From Oscillospiraceae bacterium (GTDB lineage Bacteria > Bacillota > Clostridia > Oscillospirales > Acutalibacteraceae), in NCBI GenBank assembly GCA_003514385.1, contig DOQR01000006.1, positions 230,189 to 294,188 of the forward strand: a DNA stretch of 64,000 nucleotides. The letters are read 5' to 3'. Position numbers and translations under genes: made by a program. Numbering within the stretch: the stretch's first letter is position 1; each line of letters opens with the position of its first letter. The notes beneath the pieces were generated by a model that was not told where the DNA came from, did no database searches, and saw only the letters and a list, made by a program, of their open reading frames with translations. This document shows, in pieces, positions 25,095 through 32,494 of the stretch.

Positions 25095-26510
25095 ATGAGA
25101 TACGAAACTGTTATCGGACTCGAAGTCCACATAGAGCTGCTGACTGAGACAAAGATATTCTGCTCCTGCCCGACTGAGTTCGGCGGCGAGCCGAATACGC
25201 ATGTCTGCCCGGTATGTCTCGGACTGCCCGGCACTCTGCCTACGCTGAACAAAAAAGCCGTTGAGCTTTCCGTCCGCGCGGGACTCGCGGCGGGTTGCGA
25301 GATAACACCGATAAGCCGCTTTGACCGCAAAAATTATTTTTACCCCGACCTGCCGAAGGCTTATCAGATATCCCAGTTATATCTGCCGCTGTGCCGAAAC
25401 GGCTCGGTCACGCTCGACAGCGGCAAAATTATACGCATAAAAGAGATGCACATGGAGGAGGACGCGGGGAAGCTCATGCACTCCCCCGACGACAACCGCA
25501 CGCTCATCGACTGCAACCGATGCGGAGTGCCGCTGCTTGAGATAGTCAGCGAGCCGGATATGCGAAGCGCCGAGGAGGCGGTCGAATATCTCGAAAAGCT
25601 GCGCGAGCTGATGCGCTTTTCCGGCGTTTCGGACTGTCGGATGCAGGAGGGCTCGCTGAGAGCGGATATAAATCTCTCCGTCCGCCCGGAGGGTGAAATA
25701 GAACTCGGAACGCGCACGGAGATGAAAAATCTGAACTCATTCAGAGCCGCCGAGCGCGCGATAAAAAGCGAGAGCGCACGGCAAATCTCGCTGATTGAGA
25801 GCGGTGAAAATATTATTCAGGAGACCCGGCGCTGGGACGACGGCGCAGGTATGAGCTACGCGATGCGCTCGAAAGAGGACACGAGCGACTACAAATATTT
25901 TCCCGAGCCGGACATTCCGCCGGTAGTCGTTTCAACCCCCGACATTGAGAAAATCAAAAATCAGATGCCCGAACTGCCGCAGGCGAAGCGCCGCCGCTGG
26001 AGCGAAGAATATAATCTCGGCAGAGCGGACATTGACACACTGATGTCCTCGCCGTTCACGGCGGAGCTCTTCGACCGCACGGTTATGCTCTGCAAGAGCG
26101 CAAAGGACGCCGCATCGTGGATAAATGTTGAGCTCCCCGCCGTACTTCGCGGCGCGGGAATGAGCATTGAAGATGCAAAATTCAGCCCCGACTCGTTGGG
26201 CAGGCTCATAAATATGCTCTCATCAGGGGAGATAAACCGCGGCACGGCGAAAAAAGTCTTTGCAAAAATAGTGACCGAAAACGCCGACCCGGCGGAATAT
26301 GTCCGAAAAAACGGACTTTCTCTGATGACCGACGCGGCGGCGATAGAGGACGCGGTAAAACGCGTTATCGCCGAAAACGAAAAGAGCGTCTCGCAGTACA
26401 AAGACGGCAAGACGCAGGCGTTTCAGTATCTTATCGGGCAGTGTATGCGCGCGCTCGGCGGCAAAGCCCCGGCGGCAGCAGTCACGGAAGCGCTCAAAAG
26501 GCTGATATAA
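25095..26510 (+). CDS. gatB: Asp/Glu-tRNA amidotransferase subunit B
   Basis: The 471-aa protein begins MRYETVIGLEVHIELLTETK. It shows the GatB zinc site (CSCPTEFG and HVCPVCLGLPGTLP), the kinase-like core with NRCGVPLLEIVSEPDM, and the tRNA-binding tail domain (RLINMLSSGEINRGTAKKVF). GatB activates the tRNA-bound acid with ATP and amidates it. The ATG at 25095 is chosen over 25080 because GGGAGG lies between them at the right distance. The MITE ends 20 nt upstream, so translation of gatB depends on sequence just outside the insertion. A terminator follows. Confidence 0.97.
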   Translation: MRYETVIGLEVHIELLTETKIFCSCPTEFGGEPNTHVCPVCLGLPGTLPTLNKKAVELSVRAGLAAGCEITPISRFDRKNYFYPDLPKAYQISQLYLPLCRNGSVTLDSGKIIRIKEMHMEEDAGKLMHSPDDNRTLIDCNRCGVPLLEIVSEPDMRSAEEAVEYLEKLRELMRFSGVSDCRMQEGSLRADINLSVRPEGEIELGTRTEMKNLNSFRAAERAIKSESARQISLIESGENIIQETRRWDDGAGMSYAMRSKEDTSDYKYFPEPDIPPVVVSTPDIEKIKNQMPELPQAKRRRWSEEYNLGRADIDTLMSSPFTAELFDRTVMLCKSAKDAASWINVELPAVLRGAGMSIEDAKFSPDSLGRLINMLSSGEINRGTAKKVFAKIVTENADPAEYVRKNGLSLMTDAAAIEDAVKRVIAENEKSVSQYKDGKTQAFQYLIGQCMRALGGKAPAAAVTEALKRLI

Positions 26511-26518
26511 ATAACAAA

Positions 26519-26552
26519 GGACTGCCGTTACCCGGCAGTCCCATTTTGTTTT
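26519..26552. terminator. Terminator between gatB and a convergent lipoprotein gene
   Basis: GGACTGCCG-TTAC-CCGGCAGTCC followed by a T-rich tail on plus; the stem also serves the minus-strand gene ending at 26557. Confidence 0.88.
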
Positions 26553-26556
26553 TCTT

Positions 26557-26958
26557 TTACGCTTCGACTTCGGTGAGGTTCAGAGTGCCCCAGCTGTCGT
26601 TATTGAGCGTGAGCACCTTGTTGTCTTTATTATACGACGCGGTGAATGTTATCTCCGTGCCCGCCTTGAAGCCTGCGATAGCTATCTCGGGGACTATGGT
26701 CACGGTCGCGGGGTCAGCCTCGGTGTCGACCTTGTATGTACCGGAGACCGAAGTGCCGACGGAAATGCCCAGGATATTGAGGTTGCTCGACTCATACTGG
26801 AAAGTGCCGTCCTCTTTGAACTCGATAGTAGCGTTGTTCTGCGAGTCGCTCCACTTGCCGACGATGAGCTTGTCAATTTTCGCTCCGCAGCCCGCAAAGG
26901 CGCAGATGATTATCGCGACAGCCATAACGAGAGCCGTCAGTCTGAGAGTCTTTTTCAT
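26557..26958 (-). CDS. Small lipoprotein with lipocalin-like LVGKW motif
   Basis: The 133-aa product has a lipoprotein signal peptide with lipobox AFAGC (Cys near residue 24). The mature part starts GAKIDKLIVGKWSDSQNN and continues with short beta strands (ATIEFKEDGTFQY, GTYKVDTEADPATVTI). The IVGKW...F..DGTF pattern is common in small calycin-like extracytoplasmic domains (DUF5640-type) that sense or bind small ligands. Function is not known. It has its own unit, convergent with gatB. Confidence 0.8.
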   Translation of the reverse strand: MKKTLRLTALVMAVAIIICAFAGCGAKIDKLIVGKWSDSQNNATIEFKEDGTFQYESSNLNILGISVGTSVSGTYKVDTEADPATVTIVPEIAIAGFKAGTEITFTASYNKDNKVLTLNNDSWGTLNLTEVEA

Positions 26959-27033
26959 TGGTGATTACCATCCTTTCTGTTTTGCCGCTTTTCTTCCATG
27001 CTCATTATATCACACTTCGCTCAATTTTGTCCA

Positions 27034-27049
27034 TAGGCGTTACAGGGTA
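27034..27049. repeat. Isolated right end of the MITE family
   Basis: TAGGCGTTACAGGGTA matches the right terminus of the two MITE copies, including the TA. No left end is visible nearby, so it is a remnant or a chance match. Confidence 0.4.
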
Positions 27050-27080
27050 CTGCGTGTCGAAAAAAGGTATAAACAGATTA

Positions 27081-27109
27081 TTTACATTTTTGTAAAAATA
27101 ATGTATAAT
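27081..27109 (+). promoter_or_regulatory. Promoter of the LCAT-like gene
   Basis: TTTACA, 17-nt spacer, TATAAT, 44 nt before the chosen ATG. Confidence 0.75.
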
Positions 27110-27152
27110 TTTCCTGTTGCACATATGTGTTTGCGAAAGGAGAAAACAAAAA

Positions 27153-29060
27153 ATGAAGAAAAAACCGTTTAAGCGAATACTCTGCGTTTTAATAGCAGCG
27201 GTTATGCTCGGCTCGGTATTCGCGTCCACAGCGGCGGCCGCCACCAAGTGCACATGCGGTCACTCGCCTGTTGTTATGATTTCCGGCTTCGGCGCTACGG
27301 TTCTCGCCGAAAAGCAGGAGGACGGCTCGTTAAAGCGCGTTTTCCCGCCCGACACCAAGGAGATATTAAAGCTTCTCGGAGTCAATGCCCCCGACCTTAT
27401 CACGGGTATAATTAAGCTGATAGCCCAGAAGGGCACCGACGGCATAGAAAAGCCGATGCGCGAGATAATAACTTCTATTGTCGAGCCGCTGAGAATGAAC
27501 GACGACGGCACTTCGTTCTATGACATAGTGCCCATACTCAGCAGCGCAAAGGATACGAGCCTTGAGGCATTCACAAAGAACGGTCAGCTCGACCTCGTTC
27601 CCTACACGGGCTCGGAGTTTCTCGACATGGAGGTTATCGGCGACGAGATAGGCGACGACCATGTTTTCAACTTTCTCTACGACTGGAGACTCAGCCACGC
27701 GGATGTCGCGGCTCAGCTCCATGACTATCTCGCGGAGGTCTGCGCCCTCACGGGACACGACAAGGTCAGCGTATACAGTATCAGCCAGGGCTGCCTGCTG
27801 CTGGGCGTGTATATGTACGAATATCCCGACGACAACTACATTGACCGCGCGGTGTTTGACACTCCGCTTCTCGCGGGCAGCAACCTCGTCTCCGACCTCT
27901 ATACCGACAAGCCCATCTCACTCAATTTTGACACCACGCTCGATATTTTAAGATCCATTCTCCACACCGAGGCGGACTTCTCGTTTGTTATGGACATAAT
28001 CCCCGCCGACGGCGCGAACAACGTCGCCGACTACGGACTCAAGACCATGGTTCTCCCGAGCGTCATAAACATCCCCGCATTCTGGGAGATGTGCGACCCG
28101 GAGAATTACGAATATATCAAGTCCGTGCGCCTCGATTCCGTTAAGAACGCAAAGCTCACAGAGAAAGTCGAAAAAGTCCGAAACGGCTTTATGTCGCATA
28201 TCTCCGAGACACTCTACGCTCAGCAGAAAAAGGGCGTCAGCGTTTCTCTGAAGGCCTGCTCCGGCGTTTCGCTCGCATCAGGCACCGTTGACAACAGCGA
28301 CGGCATAGTCAACATGAAGTATTCCTGCGGCGCCGTCTGCGCGCCCTTCGGCGAGACTTTCCCCGCCGACTACAAGCAGGCTGTCAAGACGGGCAAGAAC
28401 AACATCTCGCCCGACAGAACGGTCGACCTCTCGACCGGCTATATGCCCGAGCGCACATGGGTAGTCAACCGCCACTATCACGGTCAGGCGGAGTGGGATC
28501 CCCGCACCTACTCCCTGCTCATGGATCTCCTGCTCACCGACAACATCAAGGACGCATATTCGCACATCGAATATCCCCAGTTCATGGAGAGCCTCTCTCC
28601 GACGAGCGATGTAGTCGTTCTCTTCAAGAGCACAAACTCCTCGTTCCTGCCGACTCTCTCGAAGTACCTCTTCTCCTGCAACTCCGTCATGGTCAAGAAC
28701 CTGTCGAAGAAGGACAAGATAAAGATCTCTTCGATAACCTCGGAGAACGGCACGCTGAACTTCGCCCTGCCCTATCCGATAGTCCTTGAAGCAGGCGAGA
28801 GCGCCGAGATAGCCTTCACCGGAAAGGTTCCCGCGACCGAGAGCTACGACAAGATAACCGTTGCCTACAAGCGCATGACCGTCACCGGCAAGGACGCGAC
28901 CCGCGACTTCGGCTTCACCGTCACCCGCAACTATTCTGGCGTCACGAAGATCGATCTCACCCCCGCTTATATCATCACCGCTATCCGCATAGCACATGAT
29001 ATACGCGATATCCTTGCGCGGATAGATGCGATCTTCTCGTTCATCAACGGGATAAAATAA
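27153..29060 (+). CDS. Secreted LCAT/lipase-like alpha/beta hydrolase
   Basis: The 635-aa product has a signal peptide (KRILCVLIAAVMLGSVFAST, ending AAAAT). Mature sequence starts with PVVMISGFGATVL, the opening strand of lecithin:cholesterol acyltransferase-like lipases. It continues with FLYDWRLSHADVAAQLHDYL and the nucleophile region KVSVYSISQGCLLLG. The elbow is SISQG, where most relatives have HSMGG, so the first Gly is replaced by Ser. A late NRHYHGQAEWDP segment may supply the His. It probably acts on lipids or esters outside the cell. The ATG at 27153 follows AAAGGAGAAAACAAAA; an upstream ATG at 27117 gives no signal peptide start. Confidence 0.8.
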   Translation: MKKKPFKRILCVLIAAVMLGSVFASTAAAATKCTCGHSPVVMISGFGATVLAEKQEDGSLKRVFPPDTKEILKLLGVNAPDLITGIIKLIAQKGTDGIEKPMREIITSIVEPLRMNDDGTSFYDIVPILSSAKDTSLEAFTKNGQLDLVPYTGSEFLDMEVIGDEIGDDHVFNFLYDWRLSHADVAAQLHDYLAEVCALTGHDKVSVYSISQGCLLLGVYMYEYPDDNYIDRAVFDTPLLAGSNLVSDLYTDKPISLNFDTTLDILRSILHTEADFSFVMDIIPADGANNVADYGLKTMVLPSVINIPAFWEMCDPENYEYIKSVRLDSVKNAKLTEKVEKVRNGFMSHISETLYAQQKKGVSVSLKACSGVSLASGTVDNSDGIVNMKYSCGAVCAPFGETFPADYKQAVKTGKNNISPDRTVDLSTGYMPERTWVVNRHYHGQAEWDPRTYSLLMDLLLTDNIKDAYSHIEYPQFMESLSPTSDVVVLFKSTNSSFLPTLSKYLFSCNSVMVKNLSKKDKIKISSITSENGTLNFALPYPIVLEAGESAEIAFTGKVPATESYDKITVAYKRMTVTGKDATRDFGFTVTRNYSGVTKIDLTPAYIITAIRIAHDIRDILARIDAIFSFINGIK

Positions 29061-29072
29061 AATATAAAATTA

Positions 29073-29111
29073 AAGCGAGCGGCATAACCGAGATTATGCC
29101 GCCCGCTTTTT
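29073..29111 (+). terminator. Terminator of the LCAT-like gene
   Basis: AAGCGAGCGGCATAA pairs with ATTATGCCGCCCGCTT and is followed by TTTT, 13 nt past the stop. Confidence 0.9.
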
Positions 29112-29126
29112 GCTTATGAAAACCAT

Positions 29127-29158
29127 AAAATTATCCCGCCGAAAAACTCGACGGGATT
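29127..29158 (-). terminator. Terminator of hisS-aspS
   Basis: On the minus strand ATCCCGTCGAG pairs with CGGCGGGAT across TTTTT, with an AATTTT tail. It lies 12 nt past the aspS stop. Confidence 0.7.
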
Positions 29159-29170
29159 TCTCTTTTTCCG

Positions 29171-30505
29171 TTACGGGGTGAGTCTGTTCGGACCTCTGAA
29201 GATGAACATTGCTTCTTTGATATGGAGTCCGAGCATGAGCATCGTGAGGCGGTCGATGCCGATACCGAAGCCGCCATGGGGCGGGCAGCCGTATTTGAAG
29301 AACTCGAGATAGAACTCAACATCCTTGTCGAGACCCTTCTCCTGCGCCTGGCTCCTGAGCACGTCGTATCTGTGCTCGCGCTGCGCGCCGGTGGTTATCT
29401 CGACGCCGCGCCAGATGAGGTCGTAACCCTGCGGCACGCCGTTCTCGTCGCGCATATGGTAGAACGCGCGCTTCTCTGCGCTGTAGTCGGTGATGAACAG
29501 GAACTCGTGACCGTATTTCTTCATGACCCAGTCGTAGCTCAGACGCTCGGCGTCGGTCGTGAGGTCGCCCTTTTCGCTGTCGGGCACGGTATAGCCGAAC
29601 TCCTTTTCGAGCTCGTCATAGAGATCGGCAAGCTTTATGACCGGGAACGGGGTCGTCGGGACGATAACCTCCTTGCCGAACAGCTCCTTTATCTCCTCGC
29701 CGTACTTCTCCTTGACCGCTTTGAGCATGTAGGTCAGCAGCTCCTCCTCCATCTTCATGACATCTTTGAAAGAGGTGATGTAGCTGAACTCGAGGTCGAA
29801 GCCGGAGAACTCGGTGGTGTGCTTGTTGGTGTATGACTTCTCGGCTCTGAAAACGGGGCCGACTTCAAATATGCGCTCGAAGCCGCTCGCCATTGCCATC
29901 TGCTTATAGAACTGGGGGCTCTGCGCAAGATAAGCGAGGCGGTCAAAATACTTGACCTCAAAGACCTCGGCTCCGCTCTCGCTCGCCGCGCCGATGAGCT
30001 TCGGGGTGTGAATCTCGATGAAATTATGGTCTATCAGGAACTGACGCATGGCGTTGACCATGACAGTCTGAACCTTAAACATGAGCTGATTTTCGTCGGT
30101 GCGAAGGTCGATCCAGCGGTAGTCAATGCGCTGGTCGATGCTCGAACGCTCGACGCCCGGGCGCTTCTTGGTCGCAGGGATCTCCTTGCGCACTATCGGC
30201 AGCGCGTCGGCTATCGACTCTGCGGTTATCGACTCGGGAATAATTTCAATTCCGCCCATCTTGACGAAATCGTTCTCGACAGCGGTGCCGACGACCGAGA
30301 TAACGGAATCCTGAGTCAGAGTCGCTATCACGGGGCAGAGCTCCGGCAGCTTCTCTTTCTCGACGGTTATCTGGATTTTTCCGGTGATATCCTTGAGCAC
30401 GATGAAAGCCATATACTTGCTGTCGCGCAGGTTCTCGACAAAGCCCTGAACGAGCACGGGTTTGCCGAGATTATTTTTGATGTCCGCAATGTAAGTTCTC
30501 TCCAT
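29171..30505 (-). CDS. aspS: Aspartyl-tRNA synthetase, archaeal/eukaryotic type
   Basis: The 444-aa class II synthetase lacks the large GAD insertion of bacterial AspRS (about 590 aa) and follows the archaeal layout. It has an N-terminal OB fold (VLVQGFVENLRDSKYMAFIV), motif 2 (FEVGPVFRAEKSYTNKHTTE) and motif 3 (GGFGIGIDRLTMLMLG, then FIFRGPNRLTP). Residue 22 is Phe where discriminating archaeal enzymes often have Trp, so it may charge both tRNA(Asp) and tRNA(Asn); this is an inference. GatCAB in the same window would then convert Asp-tRNA(Asn). The ATG overlaps the hisS stop by one base (TAATG). Confidence 0.93.
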   Translation of the reverse strand: MERTYIADIKNNLGKPVLVQGFVENLRDSKYMAFIVLKDITGKIQITVEKEKLPELCPVIATLTQDSVISVVGTAVENDFVKMGGIEIIPESITAESIADALPIVRKEIPATKKRPGVERSSIDQRIDYRWIDLRTDENQLMFKVQTVMVNAMRQFLIDHNFIEIHTPKLIGAASESGAEVFEVKYFDRLAYLAQSPQFYKQMAMASGFERIFEVGPVFRAEKSYTNKHTTEFSGFDLEFSYITSFKDVMKMEEELLTYMLKAVKEKYGEEIKELFGKEVIVPTTPFPVIKLADLYDELEKEFGYTVPDSEKGDLTTDAERLSYDWVMKKYGHEFLFITDYSAEKRAFYHMRDENGVPQGYDLIWRGVEITTGAQREHRYDVLRSQAQEKGLDKDVEFYLEFFKYGCPPHGGFGIGIDRLTMLMLGLHIKEAMFIFRGPNRLTP

Positions 30506-31863
30506 TATCTGAGCCCTCCAAAGAGATTTGATATATCGGCAGCGTTGAGATCTCCGTCGTTGATGCTGTCCGCAAAGGCGTTTGCCGCAGCCTGAACGAG
30601 AGCCGACGAGAATTCATCGCTGAAGTTTTCGATTGAAAAAGCGGTCTTTTCGCCGTTTTCCATGTTCTTGACGAGGACTTCGCCCTTGGCGATATCGTCG
30701 TCGCCGATAACGCAGGTGAAGCGCGCGCCCAGTTTGTCGGCGTATTTCATCTGAGCCTTGACCGAGCGTCCCGCGACGTCAAACTGCGCGCTGACCCCGT
30801 CAGAGCGGAGATCCGTGCAGAGCTTCGCCGCAACGAGCGAAGCGGCGTCGCCGATTGAGCCGATATAGATATCGCACTTCTGGTCGCCGGGCAGCTCAAT
30901 GCCCTGAGCCTCGATAACGCTGAGCAGGCGCTCGAGTCCCATTGCGAAGCCGAGCGACGGGGTGTGCTGACCGCCGAGCTCTTCAATGAGTCCGTCATAG
31001 CGTCCGCCGCCGCCGCAGACAAGTCCGTCGGTCTTGTCGTTGTGCGAGACGAATTCGAAAACGGTCTTTGTATAGTAATCAAGTCCGCGCACGATGTGCG
31101 GGTTGACAACATAATCTATCATCAGCGCGTCAAGATAGCTCTTGACCTTCTCGAAATGCTCGCGGCACTCGTCGCAGAGATAGTCGAGCATGACGGGCGC
31201 GCCCTCGGCTATCTTCGAGCAGACGGGGCTCTTGCAGTCGAGAATACGCATGGGGTTGCGCTCGAGCCTGTCGAGGCAGGTGCCGCACAGCTCGTCTTTA
31301 TACTGCTCAAAATATGCCTTGAGCGCCTTGTGATACTCGGCGCGGCAGGTCGGGCAGCCGATCGAGTTTATCTCGAGCGTCAAGTCTTCGATTCCGAGGA
31401 AAGCGAAGATTTCGGCGGCGAGGGAGATTATCTCGGCATCGGCGGCGGGAGCCGGGGTGCCAAAAACTTCAACGCCGAACTGGTGGAACTCCCTGTATCT
31501 GCCGGACTGCGGCTTCTCGTAGCGATAGCACGAGGTTATATAGCAGGTCTTCTGCGGCAGGGGCTCGTTGAAAAGTCCGTGCTCCAAGAATGCGCGCGCA
31601 GCACCCGCAGTGCCCTCGGGTCGGAGCGTTATAGAACGTCCGCCCTTGTCGAGAAAAGTGTACATCTCCTTCTGCACGACATCGGTGGTGTCGCCGACGC
31701 CGCGGGCAAACAGCTCCGTATGCTCGAACACGGGAGTCCGGATCTCCTTGAAGCCGAAACGCGAGGCTATATCGAGCAGGGTATTTTCAAGAAAGCGGTT
31801 TTTATAGCTCGCCGCGGGCAGCACATCCTGAGTGCCCTTGACAGCTTTCGTAAAAAGAGCCAT
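30505..31863 (-). CDS. hisS: Histidyl-tRNA synthetase
   Basis: The 452-aa class II enzyme opens with FTKAVKGTQDVLP. It has motif 2 with PLPQKTCYITSCYRYEKPQS, the histidine-specific GLDYYTKTVFEF region and GGGGRYDGLIEELGG, and a C-terminal anticodon-binding domain (CDIYIGSIGDAASLVAAKL). A CxxC...C..C group (TCRAEYH, CGTCLDRLERN, CDECREH) sits in the insertion domain, common in Firmicutes. It forms a two-gene operon with aspS. The leader is short (about 110 nt) and shows no T-box features. Confidence 0.97.
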   Translation of the reverse strand: MALFTKAVKGTQDVLPAASYKNRFLENTLLDIASRFGFKEIRTPVFEHTELFARGVGDTTDVVQKEMYTFLDKGGRSITLRPEGTAGAARAFLEHGLFNEPLPQKTCYITSCYRYEKPQSGRYREFHQFGVEVFGTPAPAADAEIISLAAEIFAFLGIEDLTLEINSIGCPTCRAEYHKALKAYFEQYKDELCGTCLDRLERNPMRILDCKSPVCSKIAEGAPVMLDYLCDECREHFEKVKSYLDALMIDYVVNPHIVRGLDYYTKTVFEFVSHNDKTDGLVCGGGGRYDGLIEELGGQHTPSLGFAMGLERLLSVIEAQGIELPGDQKCDIYIGSIGDAASLVAAKLCTDLRSDGVSAQFDVAGRSVKAQMKYADKLGARFTCVIGDDDIAKGEVLVKNMENGEKTAFSIENFSDEFSSALVQAAANAFADSINDGDLNAADISNLFGGLR

Positions 31864-31891
31864 GTTTTCGTTCCTTCCATAAAAACATTAA

Positions 31892-31910
31892 ATCCCGCCG
31901 TTGGCGGGAT
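31892..31910 (-). terminator. Small hairpin in the hisS leader
   Basis: ATCCCGCCAACGGCGGGAT, followed on the minus strand by TTAATGTTTTT. It could be a second terminator for mgsA or a weak attenuator in the hisS leader. Confidence 0.45.
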
Positions 31911-31927
31911 GAGCGAAAAAGCTCCGG

Positions 31928-31963
31928 AAAAATCCGCCCGGCGGGAAATACCGCCGGGGCGGG
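31928..31963 (-). terminator. Terminator of mgsA
   Basis: On the minus strand CCGCCCCGGCGG pairs with CCGCCGGGCGG around TATTTC and is followed by ATTTTTCC, 8 nt past the mgsA stop. Confidence 0.85.
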
Positions 31964-31970
31964 TCAAAGC

Positions 31971-32372
31971 TTATTTCGGGTTGACTATATCGCGCCAATC
32001 AAGGTCGCCGCGTGCAAGGCTGTGAATAAGAGCCTCGGCGGTGGCTATATTGGTGGCAACGGGGATGTTGTGCACGTCGCAGAGTCTGAGAAGATTTGCT
32101 TCGTTGGGCTCGTGCGGCTTGGGTGTGAGCGGATCTCTGAACATGAGCAGAAGATCGATCTCGTTGCAGGCTATTCTGGAAGCTATCTGCTGGTCGCCGC
32201 CCTGACTTCCGCTGAGGAAGCGCTGGATCTCAAGTCCCGTTGCCTCGGATACGAGCTTGCCCGTAGTGCCGGTCGCGCACAGGGAATGGCGGCTCAGGAT
32301 ACCGCAATAAGCTATACAGAACTGGGTCATAAGTTCTTTTTTTGAGTCGTGAGCCATGAGAGCGATGTTCAT
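31971..32372 (-). CDS. mgsA: Methylglyoxal synthase
   Basis: The 133-aa protein matches Mgs[16 protein letters not shown] at the N-terminus, ATGTTGKLV (phosphate binding), [15 protein letters not shown] with the catalytic Asp, and [29 protein letters not shown] C-terminal residues. It converts dihydroxyacetone phosphate to methylglyoxal and phosphate, an overflow bypass of glycolysis. Length is close to normal (about 130-150). It has its own promoter at 32420-32448 and terminator, so it is separate from gyrA and hisS. Confidence 0.96.
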   Translation of the reverse strand: MNIALMAHDSKKELMTQFCIAYCGILSRHSLCATGTTGKLVSEATGLEIQRFLSGSQGGDQQIASRIACNEIDLLLMFRDPLTPKPHEPNEANLLRLCDVHNIPVATNIATAEALIHSLARGDLDWRDIVNPK

Positions 32373-32419
32373 TGTGTATCCCCCTTTTCCGAGTTGTTGA
32401 CTTCGCTGGTCATGTTAAT

Positions 32420-32448
32420 ATCATATCAGAGAAACCGGGTTATGACAA
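32420..32448 (-). promoter_or_regulatory. Promoter of mgsA
   Basis: On the minus strand TTGTCA, 17-nt spacer, TATGAT, about 48 nt before the start codon. Confidence 0.75.
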
Positions 32449-32494
32449 GAGTTATTTGTAACTTCTTACAAAATTTTAATAAAAACCCGACCGA

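Noticed and set aside
31864..31970. T-box leader for hisS-aspS
   Set aside because: The leader is too short and shows no AGGGTGGNACCGCG-like antiterminator element.
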